Counted from the first letter of the stretch, positions 23,807 through 33,116 are shown. The stretch is 38,384 bases of DNA from an uncultured Lachnospiraceae bacterium (GCA_910588815.1 CAJUQY010000027.1:1-38384), one strand, 5' to 3'. Translations and numbers: made by a program. The notes: generated from the sequence alone by a model not told the origin.

Positions 23807-25930
23807 ATCCCGGTGCTTCTGGATCGTCTTCACAATGGTCTCTAAAAGAAGAGGGACATTGAGAGGCTTGGTCAGGTGGGCGTCCATACCGCTCTCGATG
23901 GATTTGCGGCGGTCGCTCTCAAAGGCGTTGGCGGAGAGGGCGATGATGGGGATCCGGGAGAGCGCGGAGTCCGGGAGGCGGCGGATAGCCATGGAGGCCT
24001 CCCGCCCGTCCATCACCGGCATCTGGATGTCCATGAGGACCAGGAGATAATCCCCCGGCCTGGAGGCGCTCAGCTTTTCCACGGCGATATGGCCGTTTTC
24101 GGCCGAATCGATGACAAAGCCAAGCTCCGAGAGAATATCGGTCTCGATCTCCAGGTTGAGGGCGTTATCCTCCACCAGAAGGATGGTGCGGCCGAGAAGC
24201 TCCTCCAGGGTGACTGGCTCCCCGCAGGAGGGGGAGGAGGGCTCCTGGTAGGCGCGCAGGCGGAGGGTGACGGTAAAGATGCTGCCCTGCCCCACCTTGC
24301 TTTCTACGTCGATGGCGCCGTCCATTTGGCCGACGATGTTTCTGGCGATGGTAAGGCCAAGGCCGGAGCCGTGGACGCCGCTGAAGGTGGTGTTTTTCTC
24401 CCGCTCAAAGGGCTCGAAAATATGTCCGAGAAAATCCTGCCCGATGCCGATGCCGGTGTCTTCCACGGTGAACTGGTAGACCGCATAGTCGTTGGGGAGG
24501 CTTTCCAGCTCTGTGGCGGAAAGGCTCACATGGCCGCCTTCCGGAGTGTAGGTGACGGCGTTGTCCGTCAGGTACAGAAGGATTTGCCGCAGCTTTCCCT
24601 GGTCACAGAATACACGGCGGTGTACCAGCCGGGAAAAATCCGCGGAAAAATCAATGCTTTTGTCGGATGCCTGGGGCAGCATGGCCTTGTATACTTCTTC
24701 CGCCAGCTCGGGCAGGCTGCACTCCTTTTCCTTTAAGGGGACGTCGTTGGCCTCGTTCCAGGATATTTCCAGAACCTTTTCGATCAAATCCAAAAGCTGC
24801 CTGCCGGCGCTCTCGATCCGGTTCAGATAGGCTAGGGCCGTCTCGGGGATATGGAGATTCTGTTTGGCCAGGCCGGCGTAGCCGAAGATCGCGTTTAACG
24901 GGGTGCGCATATCGTGGGACATATTGGAAAGGAAGGCGTTCTTGGCCGTGATGGCCAGGTTCGCATTGCCAAGGGCTTCTTCTAAGATCTGGTTCTGCTC
25001 CATTTCCCGTCGGATCTCGTCGTCGGTCAACCGGCAGCCCAGGACAATCTGGGAGATGCTTTCGGTTTTCCCCACATTCACGATGCGAAGCTGCATGTAC
25101 TGCCTGGACCGGCCGGAGGAAATCTGATAATTGATATAATATGTTTTTGTCTTGGACAGTTTCTGACGGATGTAGTCCGGGGAGGTGGCAAGTGCGACCG
25201 TGCCCCTCTCTTCCGGGACGACCCAGGCGTCCAGATATTCTGACATATAGGAGGAAAAACAGAAAGCATGGCCGGAACCGGTAAACCAGGGGCGGATCCG
25301 GGGGCTTAAGCGGTAGGGGAGGATGCTGTCGGCGTTCAGATCCACATAGAGGATGGATTCATAATTGGCGCTGAGTCCCTCGATGACCTCCAGGCGCCGG
25401 AGGTTCTCCTGCTTTTTTTCTGTGGCGTCTCCTAAAAATACATAGAAGATATCTCCGACGGAGTCCGTGCGCACGAAATGTCCGTAATCCTCAATCCAGC
25501 GGATCTGCCCGCCCCTGGTCCGGATCCGGTATTCCACATAATCCAGATCATACTGGCTGGCGGCGATCTGCTCCTTGATGCTCTGCTCTACGGCGGGGAG
25601 ATCTTCCGGGTGGACCATCCCGCGGAAAGAATTGCCTGTAAGCGCCCGAAACTCTTCCCTGGAATCACACCGGAAGATGCGGATCAGGGCCGCGTTGGCG
25701 TAAAGGATCTGTTCGTCCTCATCTGCCCGGTAGATGAGAAATCCGCCGGGCATCTCATCCATAAAGCGGATGATCTGGCAGGCTGTCCGGATGTTTGGGG
25801 AACCGGACAGAGCGGGAAATTGGCCCGGGTTTTCCAGTACCTGGTATGCGTCTATGCCGTCTTTTTCCAGGACGGCCAGTAGGGACAGCAGGGATTCGAT
25901 TAGATTGTAGCTGGGTTTCTGGTTACTCAT
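23783..25930 (-). CDS. Hybrid sensor histidine kinase/response regulator (PAS-HisKA-HATPase-REC)
   Basis: This 715-residue cytoplasmic protein has no membrane helices. An N-terminal PAS-like domain lies at about 55-170, and a second sensory region at about 180-305. HisKA follows with H339 (FLSNMSHDMRTPLNAIFGYA), then HATPase (N-box about 449-465, G1 DTGIGIG, G2 GSGLGLTIA) and a C-terminal receiver (581-705) with phosphoacceptor D634 (LMDIQMPVMDG). There is no HPt or DNA-binding output, so a separate phosphotransfer partner is expected. The start is the ATG at 25930, with GGGAGGA upstream. It is divergent from a second hybrid kinase. Confidence 0.92.
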   Translation of the reverse strand: MSNQKPSYNLIESLLSLLAVLEKDGIDAYQVLENPGQFPALSGSPNIRTACQIIRFMDEMPGGFLIYRADEDEQILYANAALIRIFRCDSREEFRALTGNSFRGMVHPEDLPAVEQSIKEQIAASQYDLDYVEYRIRTRGGQIRWIEDYGHFVRTDSVGDIFYVFLGDATEKKQENLRRLEVIEGLSANYESILYVDLNADSILPYRLSPRIRPWFTGSGHAFCFSSYMSEYLDAWVVPEERGTVALATSPDYIRQKLSKTKTYYINYQISSGRSRQYMQLRIVNVGKTESISQIVLGCRLTDDEIRREMEQNQILEEALGNANLAITAKNAFLSNMSHDMRTPLNAIFGYAGLAKQNLHIPETALAYLNRIESAGRQLLDLIEKVLEISWNEANDVPLKEKECSLPELAEEVYKAMLPQASDKSIDFSADFSRLVHRRVFCDQGKLRQILLYLTDNAVTYTPEGGHVSLSATELESLPNDYAVYQFTVEDTGIGIGQDFLGHIFEPFEREKNTTFSGVHGSGLGLTIARNIVGQMDGAIDVESKVGQGSIFTVTLRLRAYQEPSSPSCGEPVTLEELLGRTILLVEDNALNLEIETDILSELGFVIDSAENGHIAVEKLSASRPGDYLLVLMDIQMPVMDGREASMAIRRLPDSALSRIPIIALSANAFESDRRKSIESGMDAHLTKPLNVPLLLETIVKTIQKHRDSGKPAGD

Positions 25931-26065
25931 GCAGGTCTTCCTCCCGACGATTTTCCATTTGAGTGTATCATAAAAAAAGAAAGCTGTCATTATCCCGAAA
26001 TGGTTTTTATTAAGAAAGTTTCTAATATTTTCTCTTTCCCCAATTACAAAATGCAGAAATCCGGC

Positions 26066-26094
26066 TTGAATAACCAGTCCAATTATGGTAAATT
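26066..26094 (+). promoter_or_regulatory. Promoter of the membrane hybrid kinase gene
   Basis: TTGAAT (26066-26071) and TAAATT (26089-26094) are 17 bp apart, about 30 nt before the start codon. The consensus match is moderate. I find no equally good promoter for the divergent kinase in the same gap. Confidence 0.45.
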
Positions 26095-26124
26095 GATAGT
26101 ATGTTTATAAAAGGAGTTACATTG

Positions 26125-28671
26125 ATGATTCAGAAGCCAAAGAAATTTTTATTAACCAGCTTTATTTGCCTGATCGTTCTGTGCATCGGGGTGTTTTTCT
26201 GGGGGGCTTTCACCATGTCCCAGCGGAGCGAGGCTTCGATCAGTGAGATCGGGACGATTTACATGACGGAGATGAACCGGCAGCTACAGCAGAAATTTGC
26301 GGCGATCATTGAACTTAGGCTCTCTCAGGTGAAGGGGATTACGGAACGGACAAGCCAGGAAGGATCGGTATTTGGGGCGGATATGAAGGAGGAGATGGCC
26401 CTGAGCGCCAGCGTCCGCGAATTTACCTATCTGGCCATCTATTCCGAAGACGGGCTCTGCGATGTAATCTACGGCGATCCGGTGGAGATCGTCGATCAGG
26501 ATCGCTTTTTGTCCGTGTTGGGGGAAGGGGAGAATATGGTGACCAACGGCACGGCTCTGAATGGGGAGCGGCTTCTCATCATGGGCATCAGCAGCGCCTA
26601 TGATATGGCGGAGGACGGAGAGACCGGCGCGGCTTTGGTGGCGGGCCTCCCCATGACCTATCTCCAGGAAGCGATGGTTTTGGACGACAAAAATTCCTTG
26701 ATGTACAGCCATGTCATCCATGCGGACGGAAGCTATGTGATCCGTACCGGAGACGCATACCGGGAGAGCTATTTCGACCGGATGCGGGAGCAGTATGGCG
26801 AGGTGAACGGGAAGAGCGGCGGTGCCTATGCGGAGGAACTCCAGGCGGCGATCGCCAGGCAGGAGGAGTATTCGGCGCTGGTAGCGATGGACGGCGTACA
26901 TAACCACATTTACTGCAGCCCGCTGCCTTTTTCCGACTGGTATCTTGTGAGCGTCATGCCCTTTGGAACGCTGGACGACGAGGTCAACAACCTGGGAAAC
27001 CAGCGGGTCCATACGATGACAGGCGCCTGTGCGGTCATTATGGTTGCGTTTATTACGATTTTCATCCTGTATTACCGGGTATCCCAGAGGCAGATGAGGG
27101 AGATGAACGAGGCCAAGGCGGAGGCGGTCAGGGCCAACCGGGCCAAGAGCGAATTCCTCTCCAATATGAGCCATGACATCCGCACGCCCATGAACGGCAT
27201 CGTGGGCATGGCGGCCATTGCCACGACCAATATCGACGACAAGCCCCGGGTCCAGGACTGCCTGAGGAAGATCACGCTCTCCAGCAAGCATCTGCTGGGG
27301 CTGATCAATGACGTGCTGGATATGTCCAAGATCGAGAGCGGAAATTTAAGCCTGAATATCAATCAGCTCTCCCTGCGGGAGACCATGGACAATATCGTGA
27401 ATATCGTACAGCCCCAGATCAAGGCCAGGGGGCAGCACTTTGACATTTTTATCCAGAGGGTCGAGACGGAAGAGGTGTACTGCGACAGCATCCGCCTGAA
27501 CCAGATTCTGATCAACCTGCTTTCCAATGCGATCAAATTTACGCCGGAAGAGGGATATATCAATGTATATCTGGATCAGGAGCCTTCTCCCAGGGGGGAA
27601 GCCTATGTGCGCTGCCATTTCCGGGTGAAGGATACCGGCATCGGCATGGACCGGGAATTCCAGGAGCATATTTTTGACACCTTCTCCAGGGAGAAGAGCG
27701 CCAATGTGGACAAGATCGAGGGCACCGGCCTGGGCATGGCCATCACCAAGTCGATTGTGGATGTGATGGATGGCGACATCGAGCTCATCAGCTCGCCTGG
27801 AAAAGGCAGTGAGTTCCATATTACGCTGGATATGGAGCGTGCCGAGGTGAAAGAAGAGGACATGATCCTGCCGCCCTGGCGGATGTTGGTGGTGGATAAC
27901 AACGAGGATCTGTGTCTCAGCGCAGTCTCTACGCTGAAGGAGATCGGGATCGAGGCCGAATGGGCGACGGACGGAGCGACGGCCGTGGAGATGGTGAAAA
28001 ACCGGCATATGAGGGGGGACGATTACGAGATTGTGCTTCTGGATTGGAAGATGCCGGGCATGGACGGTCTTGCGACGCTCAAGGAGATCCGCCGTTATCT
28101 GGGAGAGGCCACGCCTATCCTGATCATATCGGCGTATGACTGGGGCGACATTGAGGATGAGGCCAAGGCGGCGGGCGCCCAGGGCTTTATCTCCAAACCT
28201 CTTTTTAAGTCCAACTTGTATCTGGGGCTGCGCCATTTTGCCGGCGTAGAGGAGCAGGAGGAAGAGCAGCCGGAGAAATCCCTTCATGAATTTGCCGGAA
28301 AGCGGATTCTTTTGGCGGAGGACAACGATTTAAATTGGGAGATCGCCGAGGAAATTTTGACGGAGGCCGGGTTTGAGGTGGAACGGGCAGAGAACGGGAA
28401 AGTCTGCGTAGAGTTCTTTGAGCGGTCGGCGCTCGAATATTATGATATTATCCTGATGGATATCCGTATGCCGGTCATGAGCGGCTATGAGGCGGCGGAG
28501 GGGATCCGGGCCCTGCCCAGGCCGGACAGCAATCTTCCGATCATTGCCATGACTGCGGACGCCTTTTCCGATGATATCAAGCACTGCCTGGACTGCGGCA
28601 TGAATGAGCATGTGGCGAAGCCCATTGACGTGGATCGGCTGACGCAGATTCTGAAGAAATACCTGGCGTAA
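26125..28671 (+). CDS. Membrane hybrid sensor kinase with two receiver domains
   Basis: The protein has 848 residues from ATG 26125, which follows AAAAGGAG; the ATG at 26101 has no ribosome site. Two helices (about 9-28 and 299-317) bracket a ~270-residue extracellular region that looks like a Cache-type sensor. HisKA follows with H350 (FLSNMSHDIRTPMNGIVGMA), then HATPase (DTGIGMD, GTGLGMAI). Two tandem receivers have D640 (LLDWKMPGMDG) and D779 (LMDIRMPVMSG). No HPt or output domain is present. Family members often control c-di-GMP or carbohydrate responses, but no target is indicated here. Confidence 0.92.
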   Translation: MIQKPKKFLLTSFICLIVLCIGVFFWGAFTMSQRSEASISEIGTIYMTEMNRQLQQKFAAIIELRLSQVKGITERTSQEGSVFGADMKEEMALSASVREFTYLAIYSEDGLCDVIYGDPVEIVDQDRFLSVLGEGENMVTNGTALNGERLLIMGISSAYDMAEDGETGAALVAGLPMTYLQEAMVLDDKNSLMYSHVIHADGSYVIRTGDAYRESYFDRMREQYGEVNGKSGGAYAEELQAAIARQEEYSALVAMDGVHNHIYCSPLPFSDWYLVSVMPFGTLDDEVNNLGNQRVHTMTGACAVIMVAFITIFILYYRVSQRQMREMNEAKAEAVRANRAKSEFLSNMSHDIRTPMNGIVGMAAIATTNIDDKPRVQDCLRKITLSSKHLLGLINDVLDMSKIESGNLSLNINQLSLRETMDNIVNIVQPQIKARGQHFDIFIQRVETEEVYCDSIRLNQILINLLSNAIKFTPEEGYINVYLDQEPSPRGEAYVRCHFRVKDTGIGMDREFQEHIFDTFSREKSANVDKIEGTGLGMAITKSIVDVMDGDIELISSPGKGSEFHITLDMERAEVKEEDMILPPWRMLVVDNNEDLCLSAVSTLKEIGIEAEWATDGATAVEMVKNRHMRGDDYEIVLLDWKMPGMDGLATLKEIRRYLGEATPILIISAYDWGDIEDEAKAAGAQGFISKPLFKSNLYLGLRHFAGVEEQEEEQPEKSLHEFAGKRILLAEDNDLNWEIAEEILTEAGFEVERAENGKVCVEFFERSALEYYDIILMDIRMPVMSGYEAAEGIRALPRPDSNLPIIAMTADAFSDDIKHCLDCGMNEHVAKPIDVDRLTQILKKYLA

Positions 28672-28704
28672 ACATTGTGACAATGAAAAGAAGGAGAGGG
28701 AAGC

Positions 28705-29943
28705 ATGGGGACGAAAAAATACGAGATTGATACGGCGGAAAACAGAGCGTTTTTGGAGGAAATCTGCATGGGGCTCCTGGAGTTCGGCCGGAGATTTCCC
28801 GCGCCGGGAGGGAGCGCCTACTATCTGAGGGAGGACGGGACGCCCTGGAAGGAGAAGAACCGGGAAGTCTACGAGACCTGCCGGATGGCCCATGTCTATG
28901 CCATCGGGGAGTTTCTCGGCTTTCGGGGCGGAAAAGAACTTTTGGAGGCGGCCGTCGGGGCTCTCGGGGGAGAGATGAAGGACCGGGAGAACGGAGGGTG
29001 GTATGCGGGCCTTACGGCGGAGGATGTCCCTCTTTCCGGAAAGCTCTGCTATGCCCATGCATTCGTGATCCTGGGGGCTTCTTCCGCGGTATTGGCCGGC
29101 GTGGACGGAGCAGAGGAGCTTCTCAAGGAGGCCATCGAAGTTTATGACCGTTATTTCTGGAATGAGGAGGAGGGACTTTCCTGTGACACCTGGAACACGG
29201 AGTTTACGGTTTTGGACGATTACCGGGGGCTGAATGCCAACATGCATACGGTGGAAGCCTTCCTGGCGGCGGCGGATGTCCTGGCAGATGAGACTTACCG
29301 GATCAGGGCCGGGCGGATCATCAAAAGTGTGGTTTCCTGGGCGGAAAAGAATAACTGGAGGATCCCGGAGCACTACACGGAGGAATGGGTTCCGGATCTG
29401 GATTGCAACAAGGAGCGTCCGGACGACCCCTTCAAACCCTACGGGGCGACCCCGGGGCATGGGCTGGAGTGGTCCAGGCTGATTACCCAGTGGGCGCTTT
29501 CTGCCCATGGGGAGGGCAAAGAGGCGGCGCCTTATATTGAGGCCGCGAAGAACCTGTACCACAGAGCCGTGTCGGACGGCTGGAATGCGGATGGGGCGCC
29601 GGGAGTCGTCTATACGACGGACTGGGACGGGAAGCCGGTGGTCCACGACAGGATGCATTGGACGCTGGCCGAGGCTGTCAATACGGCTGCGGTTCTGTAC
29701 CGGGTGACGGGAGAGGCGCGGTATGCAGAGGATTATGCAGAGTTTATGAAATATCTGGACGAGACGGTGCTGGACCATGAGAACGGTTCCTGGTTCCATC
29801 AGCTGGACCGCGAGAACCATGTGGCGGGTACGGTCTGGCCGGGAAAGCCGGACATTTACCACGCGCTGCAGGCGGCCTTGATTCCTTACTACACCCCGGA
29901 GGTTTCCATCGCCCTGGCGGTGAAGAGGAAGCTTGCAGTATAA
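28705..29943 (+). CDS. AGE family epimerase/isomerase (YihS-like)
   Basis: This 412-residue alpha/alpha-barrel protein fits the N-acylglucosamine 2-epimerase family. Its length and active-site residues resemble YihS-type aldose-ketose isomerases: R60, H181 (NANMHTVEAF), H252 and E255 (GHGLEWSRL), and H386. Known members interconvert mannose/fructose, sulfoquinovose or cellobiose-type sugars; the substrate here cannot be assigned. It starts 33 nt after the kinase with AAGGAGAGGGAAG upstream. No sulfoquinovose-pathway partners are visible. The downstream GH32 system would release fructose, which makes a fructose/mannose isomerase attractive but unproven. It ends at the terminator at 29962-30000. 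Confidence 0.88.
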   Translation: MGTKKYEIDTAENRAFLEEICMGLLEFGRRFPAPGGSAYYLREDGTPWKEKNREVYETCRMAHVYAIGEFLGFRGGKELLEAAVGALGGEMKDRENGGWYAGLTAEDVPLSGKLCYAHAFVILGASSAVLAGVDGAEELLKEAIEVYDRYFWNEEEGLSCDTWNTEFTVLDDYRGLNANMHTVEAFLAAADVLADETYRIRAGRIIKSVVSWAEKNNWRIPEHYTEEWVPDLDCNKERPDDPFKPYGATPGHGLEWSRLITQWALSAHGEGKEAAPYIEAAKNLYHRAVSDGWNADGAPGVVYTTDWDGKPVVHDRMHWTLAEAVNTAAVLYRVTGEARYAEDYAEFMKYLDETVLDHENGSWFHQLDRENHVAGTVWPGKPDIYHALQAALIPYYTPEVSIALAVKRKLAV

Positions 29944-29961
29944 GGATGGCAGGATGAAACG

Positions 29962-30000
29962 GAGGCGGATCCCTTAAGCGGGATCCGCCTCGTTGTTTTT
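29962..30000 (+). terminator. Intrinsic terminator of the AGE isomerase gene, overlapping the yesL-like 3' end
   Basis: GAGGCGGATCCC (29962-29973) and GGGATCCGCCTC (29980-29991) are perfect 12-bp arms with a 6-nt loop, followed by GTTGTTTTT on the plus strand. The stop codon of the convergent yesL-like gene (complement of 29974-29976) lies in the loop and its last codons in the stem. There is no T-run on the minus strand. Confidence 0.88.
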
Positions 30001-30744
30001 GCGGAACGCCTCCTCAATATGAAGCGCTTCGTCCATTTTTTCATAGATCAAAAACTGGGACAGGAAAATGATGTACCAAATCCCTGAAAACGGCAGAAGA
30101 AGCGCCGTCCAGGGGGCGAACAGTATGTGGATGACCCAGTAGGCAAGCTGTAAAAGGGCCGCCGCCATAACCCACCAGAAATAGGTGAGGACAAACAGCA
30201 TGCAGTTTTTCAGCCGGATAAAGGCGGACTGGTCAAAAAGGACGAGCTGAGGCCAGTAGAGCATACTGATGACCAAAAGGAGCAGGAAGGAGAACAGGTA
30301 CAGGAGCACCGTTCCCGGGGTGGGGGCCGTCTCGGCCCACCAGAATAACAGCATGCCCATGAAGGCGAAAAGTCCGATCATCAGCCCGGTCAGAGCGCCG
30401 GGAATGAGGCTCCCTTTCCAGTTCTGCTTCCAGGACCGTCTGTAATTTTTCCAGACATTGTTCGGATCGTCCCTGAGGCCGCGGTATATGGCGTCATATA
30501 AACCTGCCAGAAACGGTCCGGCGATCATTCCTCCGAGGATGGAGGCGGGGAGCAGGATCAGGGTACTGGAAGCGAGCAGGGCATAGAGGATGCCGAAGGC
30601 CAGGGGCATGAACCCGGCAAGCGTGATCAGATTGATCTTCCACCAGTTTCCAAAATGCAGGGATAAAAGCTGCTTGTAGCGCTTAAAGCCTGTCTGACGG
30701 ACGCTCACGTCATAACTGCGGTCTTCCGGAATAAAAAGTCCCAT
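29974..30744 (-). CDS. YesL family (DUF624) membrane protein
   Basis: This 256-residue protein has about six membrane helices and the DUF624/YesL pattern: an N-terminal LHFGNWWKINLITL segment and a central GPFLAGLYDAIYRGLRDDP region. YesL proteins are commonly encoded with LplB/LplC-type sugar importers and are thought to assist carbohydrate uptake, with no proven biochemical role. AAGGGAGAA precedes the start. It is the last gene of the minus-strand LacI operon, 17 nt after the lipoprotein gene, and its 3' end forms part of the convergent terminator. Confidence 0.88.
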   Translation of the reverse strand: MGLFIPEDRSYDVSVRQTGFKRYKQLLSLHFGNWWKINLITLAGFMPLAFGILYALLASSTLILLPASILGGMIAGPFLAGLYDAIYRGLRDDPNNVWKNYRRSWKQNWKGSLIPGALTGLMIGLFAFMGMLLFWWAETAPTPGTVLLYLFSFLLLLVISMLYWPQLVLFDQSAFIRLKNCMLFVLTYFWWVMAAALLQLAYWVIHILFAPWTALLLPFSGIWYIIFLSQFLIYEKMDEALHIEEAFRKNNEADPA

Positions 30745-30761
30745 CTGTATATTCTCCCTTC

Positions 30762-31358
30762 TTATGCGCCGTAGTGGCAGTTTTCCAGAAACGAGGCCAG
30801 ATATTCTGCCGGGTCCCCCTCAAAGGCTTCCTGACAGGAAAATTCTGCGCTGACGGCATAGTTTCCGTAGATTCCAAAGGCGGACGCGCCTTTGACGTAA
30901 GGGCCGGAGGGGAAGTGCCAGGAGATCACCGTGAACTCCTGGCCGTTGTAGGAGCAGGTTTCTTTGGCGTCGATCTGGTAATGACTGTCTGCGAGGGCGA
31001 GCCATTCTGTCTCGGTCTCTTGGGCCTCTTTGGCGGAAGAGGAACCGTCTAAGAGCAGGAAGAGCTGGGCGTCGTAAATGATGATTTCCTGTTCCTCTTC
31101 TTCCGTTTTATCTATATAGGAAGCTTCTTCGCCGATGGACCAGGAGGCGTAATACATGCCGCTTGCGGACAGGGCGTCCTTATTGTCCCGGAGGGTAAAT
31201 TCCGCCGGTGTATCAATTCCCATGATATCGCTGATTGTGACCCAGTCTTCGCTCCAGTCTGCCCCGTCTGCCGCTTTTTCGGGAGGGGGAGTTTCTGTGC
31301 AGGCCGCAAGGCCGAGGCAGAGAAGTGCTGCGAGCAGAGAAGAGATGATCTTTTTCAT
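30762..31358 (-). CDS. Putative lipoprotein (198 aa)
   Basis: The protein starts at ATG 31358, which forms an ATGA overlap with the stop of the preceding gene and has GGAAGGAG upstream. A lipoprotein signal peptide is clear: charged MKK, hydrophobic core, and LAAC with the lipidated cysteine C20. The mature part (about 178 residues) is acidic, with a TEEEEQEI stretch, and has no recognised domain. It would be tethered to the outer face of the membrane. Position between a single-helix protein and YesL suggests an accessory role in sugar uptake or sensing. Confidence 0.8.
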   Translation of the reverse strand: MKKIISSLLAALLCLGLAACTETPPPEKAADGADWSEDWVTISDIMGIDTPAEFTLRDNKDALSASGMYYASWSIGEEASYIDKTEEEEQEIIIYDAQLFLLLDGSSSAKEAQETETEWLALADSHYQIDAKETCSYNGQEFTVISWHFPSGPYVKGASAFGIYGNYAVSAEFSCQEAFEGDPAEYLASFLENCHYGA

Positions 31359-32074
31359 GAAACCTTCGCTCCTTCCGTCAATCGTTCCCACAGGGCTTCG
31401 CAGCCCTCGGGATATTCCGTGGTTTTTTCTGTCCAAAATCCCCGTCTTCCTAAAAACAGTGGTTCCACAAGCGCCCTGTTGCCGCCGCTTATGGTTTCGC
31501 CCAGCAGACTGTAGGAATAAGAGCCAAGCTCCTGGCATGCCAGCGCCGGGCACTGGCTCCAGGCAAGGCAGGTGCTGTCTGCGGAGCTGTCGCTGTCCGC
31601 GGGAAGGGAGCCGTCCAGACGGCAGAGAGAGTGGTACTCTGTCTGGAAATGCTCCGGGTCTTCCAGCAAAAAGAAATAGCTCTGACATTCCAGCAGATCG
31701 CCCATTAAGGATATCCCGGCAGAATAAGCGGCTCCGGCGTCGCCCCCGCCGGCGTACTGGGTGAGGCGCACCGAAACCTTTCCGTCGCCGTTCAGATCCT
31801 CGCCCAGGGACGAAAAAGCATGTTCAACGGCCAGGACCGTGTCCTTTGGCAGCGGATTGGCGCCCACGTAAGCGATCTGGTAGTCCGGCCGGGTCTCGCC
31901 GAGGCCCAGGGCATGCCGGCCGATACTGATAAGAGACGCCAAAAGAGCGGCGCCCAGAAGAACCTGCCATTTGTGGTAATGCCACCAGTTCTTTCTCCTT
32001 TTGGCAGGAGTCATGGCCACAAGCACATCGGGCCTTACATCCCTGTATTTCCATTTTAAATATTCGCTTGCCAT
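31355..32074 (-). CDS. Hypothetical single-helix membrane protein with an EF-hand-like loop
   Basis: This 239-residue protein has a cytoplasmic basic N-terminus (about 1-36), one transmembrane helix (about 37-53) and an extracellular domain. Within it D93-N95-D97-G98 forms a calcium-binding EF-hand/dockerin-like loop (DLNGDGKV). I recognise no family beyond that. It begins 18 nt after the lacI-type stop and overlaps the lipoprotein start by four nt, so the four minus-strand genes form one operon. A substrate-sensing or transporter-assembly role is a guess. Confidence 0.75.
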   Translation of the reverse strand: MASEYLKWKYRDVRPDVLVAMTPAKRRKNWWHYHKWQVLLGAALLASLISIGRHALGLGETRPDYQIAYVGANPLPKDTVLAVEHAFSSLGEDLNGDGKVSVRLTQYAGGGDAGAAYSAGISLMGDLLECQSYFFLLEDPEHFQTEYHSLCRLDGSLPADSDSSADSTCLAWSQCPALACQELGSYSYSLLGETISGGNRALVEPLFLGRRGFWTEKTTEYPEGCEALWERLTEGAKVS

Positions 32075-32092
32075 ATCTGTGATCCTCCGGCT

Positions 32093-33079
32093 TCAGTATT
32101 CTTCCGTCGTAGTGCCGCCCGGGGCGTAGCAGCCGGGGAGGCATACCAGGGAAGGGATATTGGAACGGTCCGGAGCCAGCAGAAGCTCCACGCAGGTCTC
32201 GGCCAGCTTTTCCACCGGCTGAATGACGGTGGAACAGTAGAGGCGGTTTGTGCCAAGCTGCCGGATCCCGTCGAAACCAATGATCTGCACATCCTCCGGA
32301 ACCCGGATCCCGGAGCCGGCCAGAAGCCCGCGGATCCGTTCGGCTAAAAGGTCGGTGGAGCAGAAGATCCCGTCGATCTCCAGCTTTCCTTCTGTCGTAT
32401 GGGAGCGGAAGAATTCGAGAAAGCTCTCTGTGTCCCCGTCGCCGTTCTGCCGGAAGATCTCGCAGGGAATGCTGTTGGTGCGGCAGACCATCTCGAAACC
32501 GTCCCCCCTTTTGTCGGTCTCGCCGGGCTGGACGGAACCGGTCCTGAGGAAAGCCAGGTGCTTACAGCCAAGTTCCAGGAGCTTTTCGGCGGCTGTGCGC
32601 CCGCCTCCGTAATTGTCCGTGGCCACGCAGGGGATATCCGGGCCGAGGCTTCTGTCAATGCTGACAAAAGGGAGCTCTCTGTCAATGGACAGGGGGTTAT
32701 AAGTCAGGGCAATGACGCCGTCCACCTTATTCTGGCGCACCATGTTGATGCAGTCTTGCTCCTGCTCCGGGCTGCGGTCTGTCAGATACAGGAGCATCCG
32801 GTAATCCCGCCTGGCCAGGGCGCCGTAGATGTGCTGTGTCAGGGCGCTGAAATAGGGGTGATCCACGGCCGGAAGGATCAGGGCGGCGGTGTAGGTTTTG
32901 CCGGCCCGGAGCCCTCTGGCGTACTGGTTGACCTGATAACCGAGTTTTTTTGCGGCGGCTTCTACCCTTGCCTGATAGCTGGCGCCCACCGGGAGCCCGT
33001 TGAATACTTTTGAGACTGTCCCCAGGGCGACTCCTGCTTCCCTGGCGACGTCTTTCATAGTCGGCGTGCTGTTTTTCAT
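32093..33079 (-). CDS. LacI family transcriptional regulator
   Basis: The protein has 328 residues from ATG 33079, which follows AGGAGAA; longer upstream starts lie in the promoter region. The N-terminal LacI helix-turn-helix (about 5-55: TMKDVAREAGVALGTVSKVFNG) and hinge (VNQYARGLRAGKT) are followed by a periplasmic-binding-protein-like effector domain. It is divergent from the sugar ABC/GH32 genes and heads the operon with two accessory proteins and YesL. Likely operators are the ATAACGTTTC repeats on both sides of the divergent promoters. The effector is probably a fructose-containing sugar, judging from GH32. Confidence 0.92.
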   Translation of the reverse strand: MKNSTPTMKDVAREAGVALGTVSKVFNGLPVGASYQARVEAAAKKLGYQVNQYARGLRAGKTYTAALILPAVDHPYFSALTQHIYGALARRDYRMLLYLTDRSPEQEQDCINMVRQNKVDGVIALTYNPLSIDRELPFVSIDRSLGPDIPCVATDNYGGGRTAAEKLLELGCKHLAFLRTGSVQPGETDKRGDGFEMVCRTNSIPCEIFRQNGDGDTESFLEFFRSHTTEGKLEIDGIFCSTDLLAERIRGLLAGSGIRVPEDVQIIGFDGIRQLGTNRLYCSTVIQPVEKLAETCVELLLAPDRSNIPSLVCLPGCYAPGGTTTEEY

Positions 33080-33116
33080 GAACGATTCTCCTGTATATGA
33101 AGTGATTTCTGTCCCT

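Noticed and set aside
28330..29862. 510-codon minus-strand frame opposite the kinase end and AGE isomerase
   Set aside because: Shadow frame of high-GC coding sequence; the product is low-complexity and His/Arg/Pro-rich, while the plus-strand genes have full domain evidence.
31359..31688. Long N-terminal extension of the lipoprotein frame
   Set aside because: A lipoprotein signal peptide begins exactly at ATG 31358 with a ribosome site; the extension is antisense-like sequence within the preceding gene.
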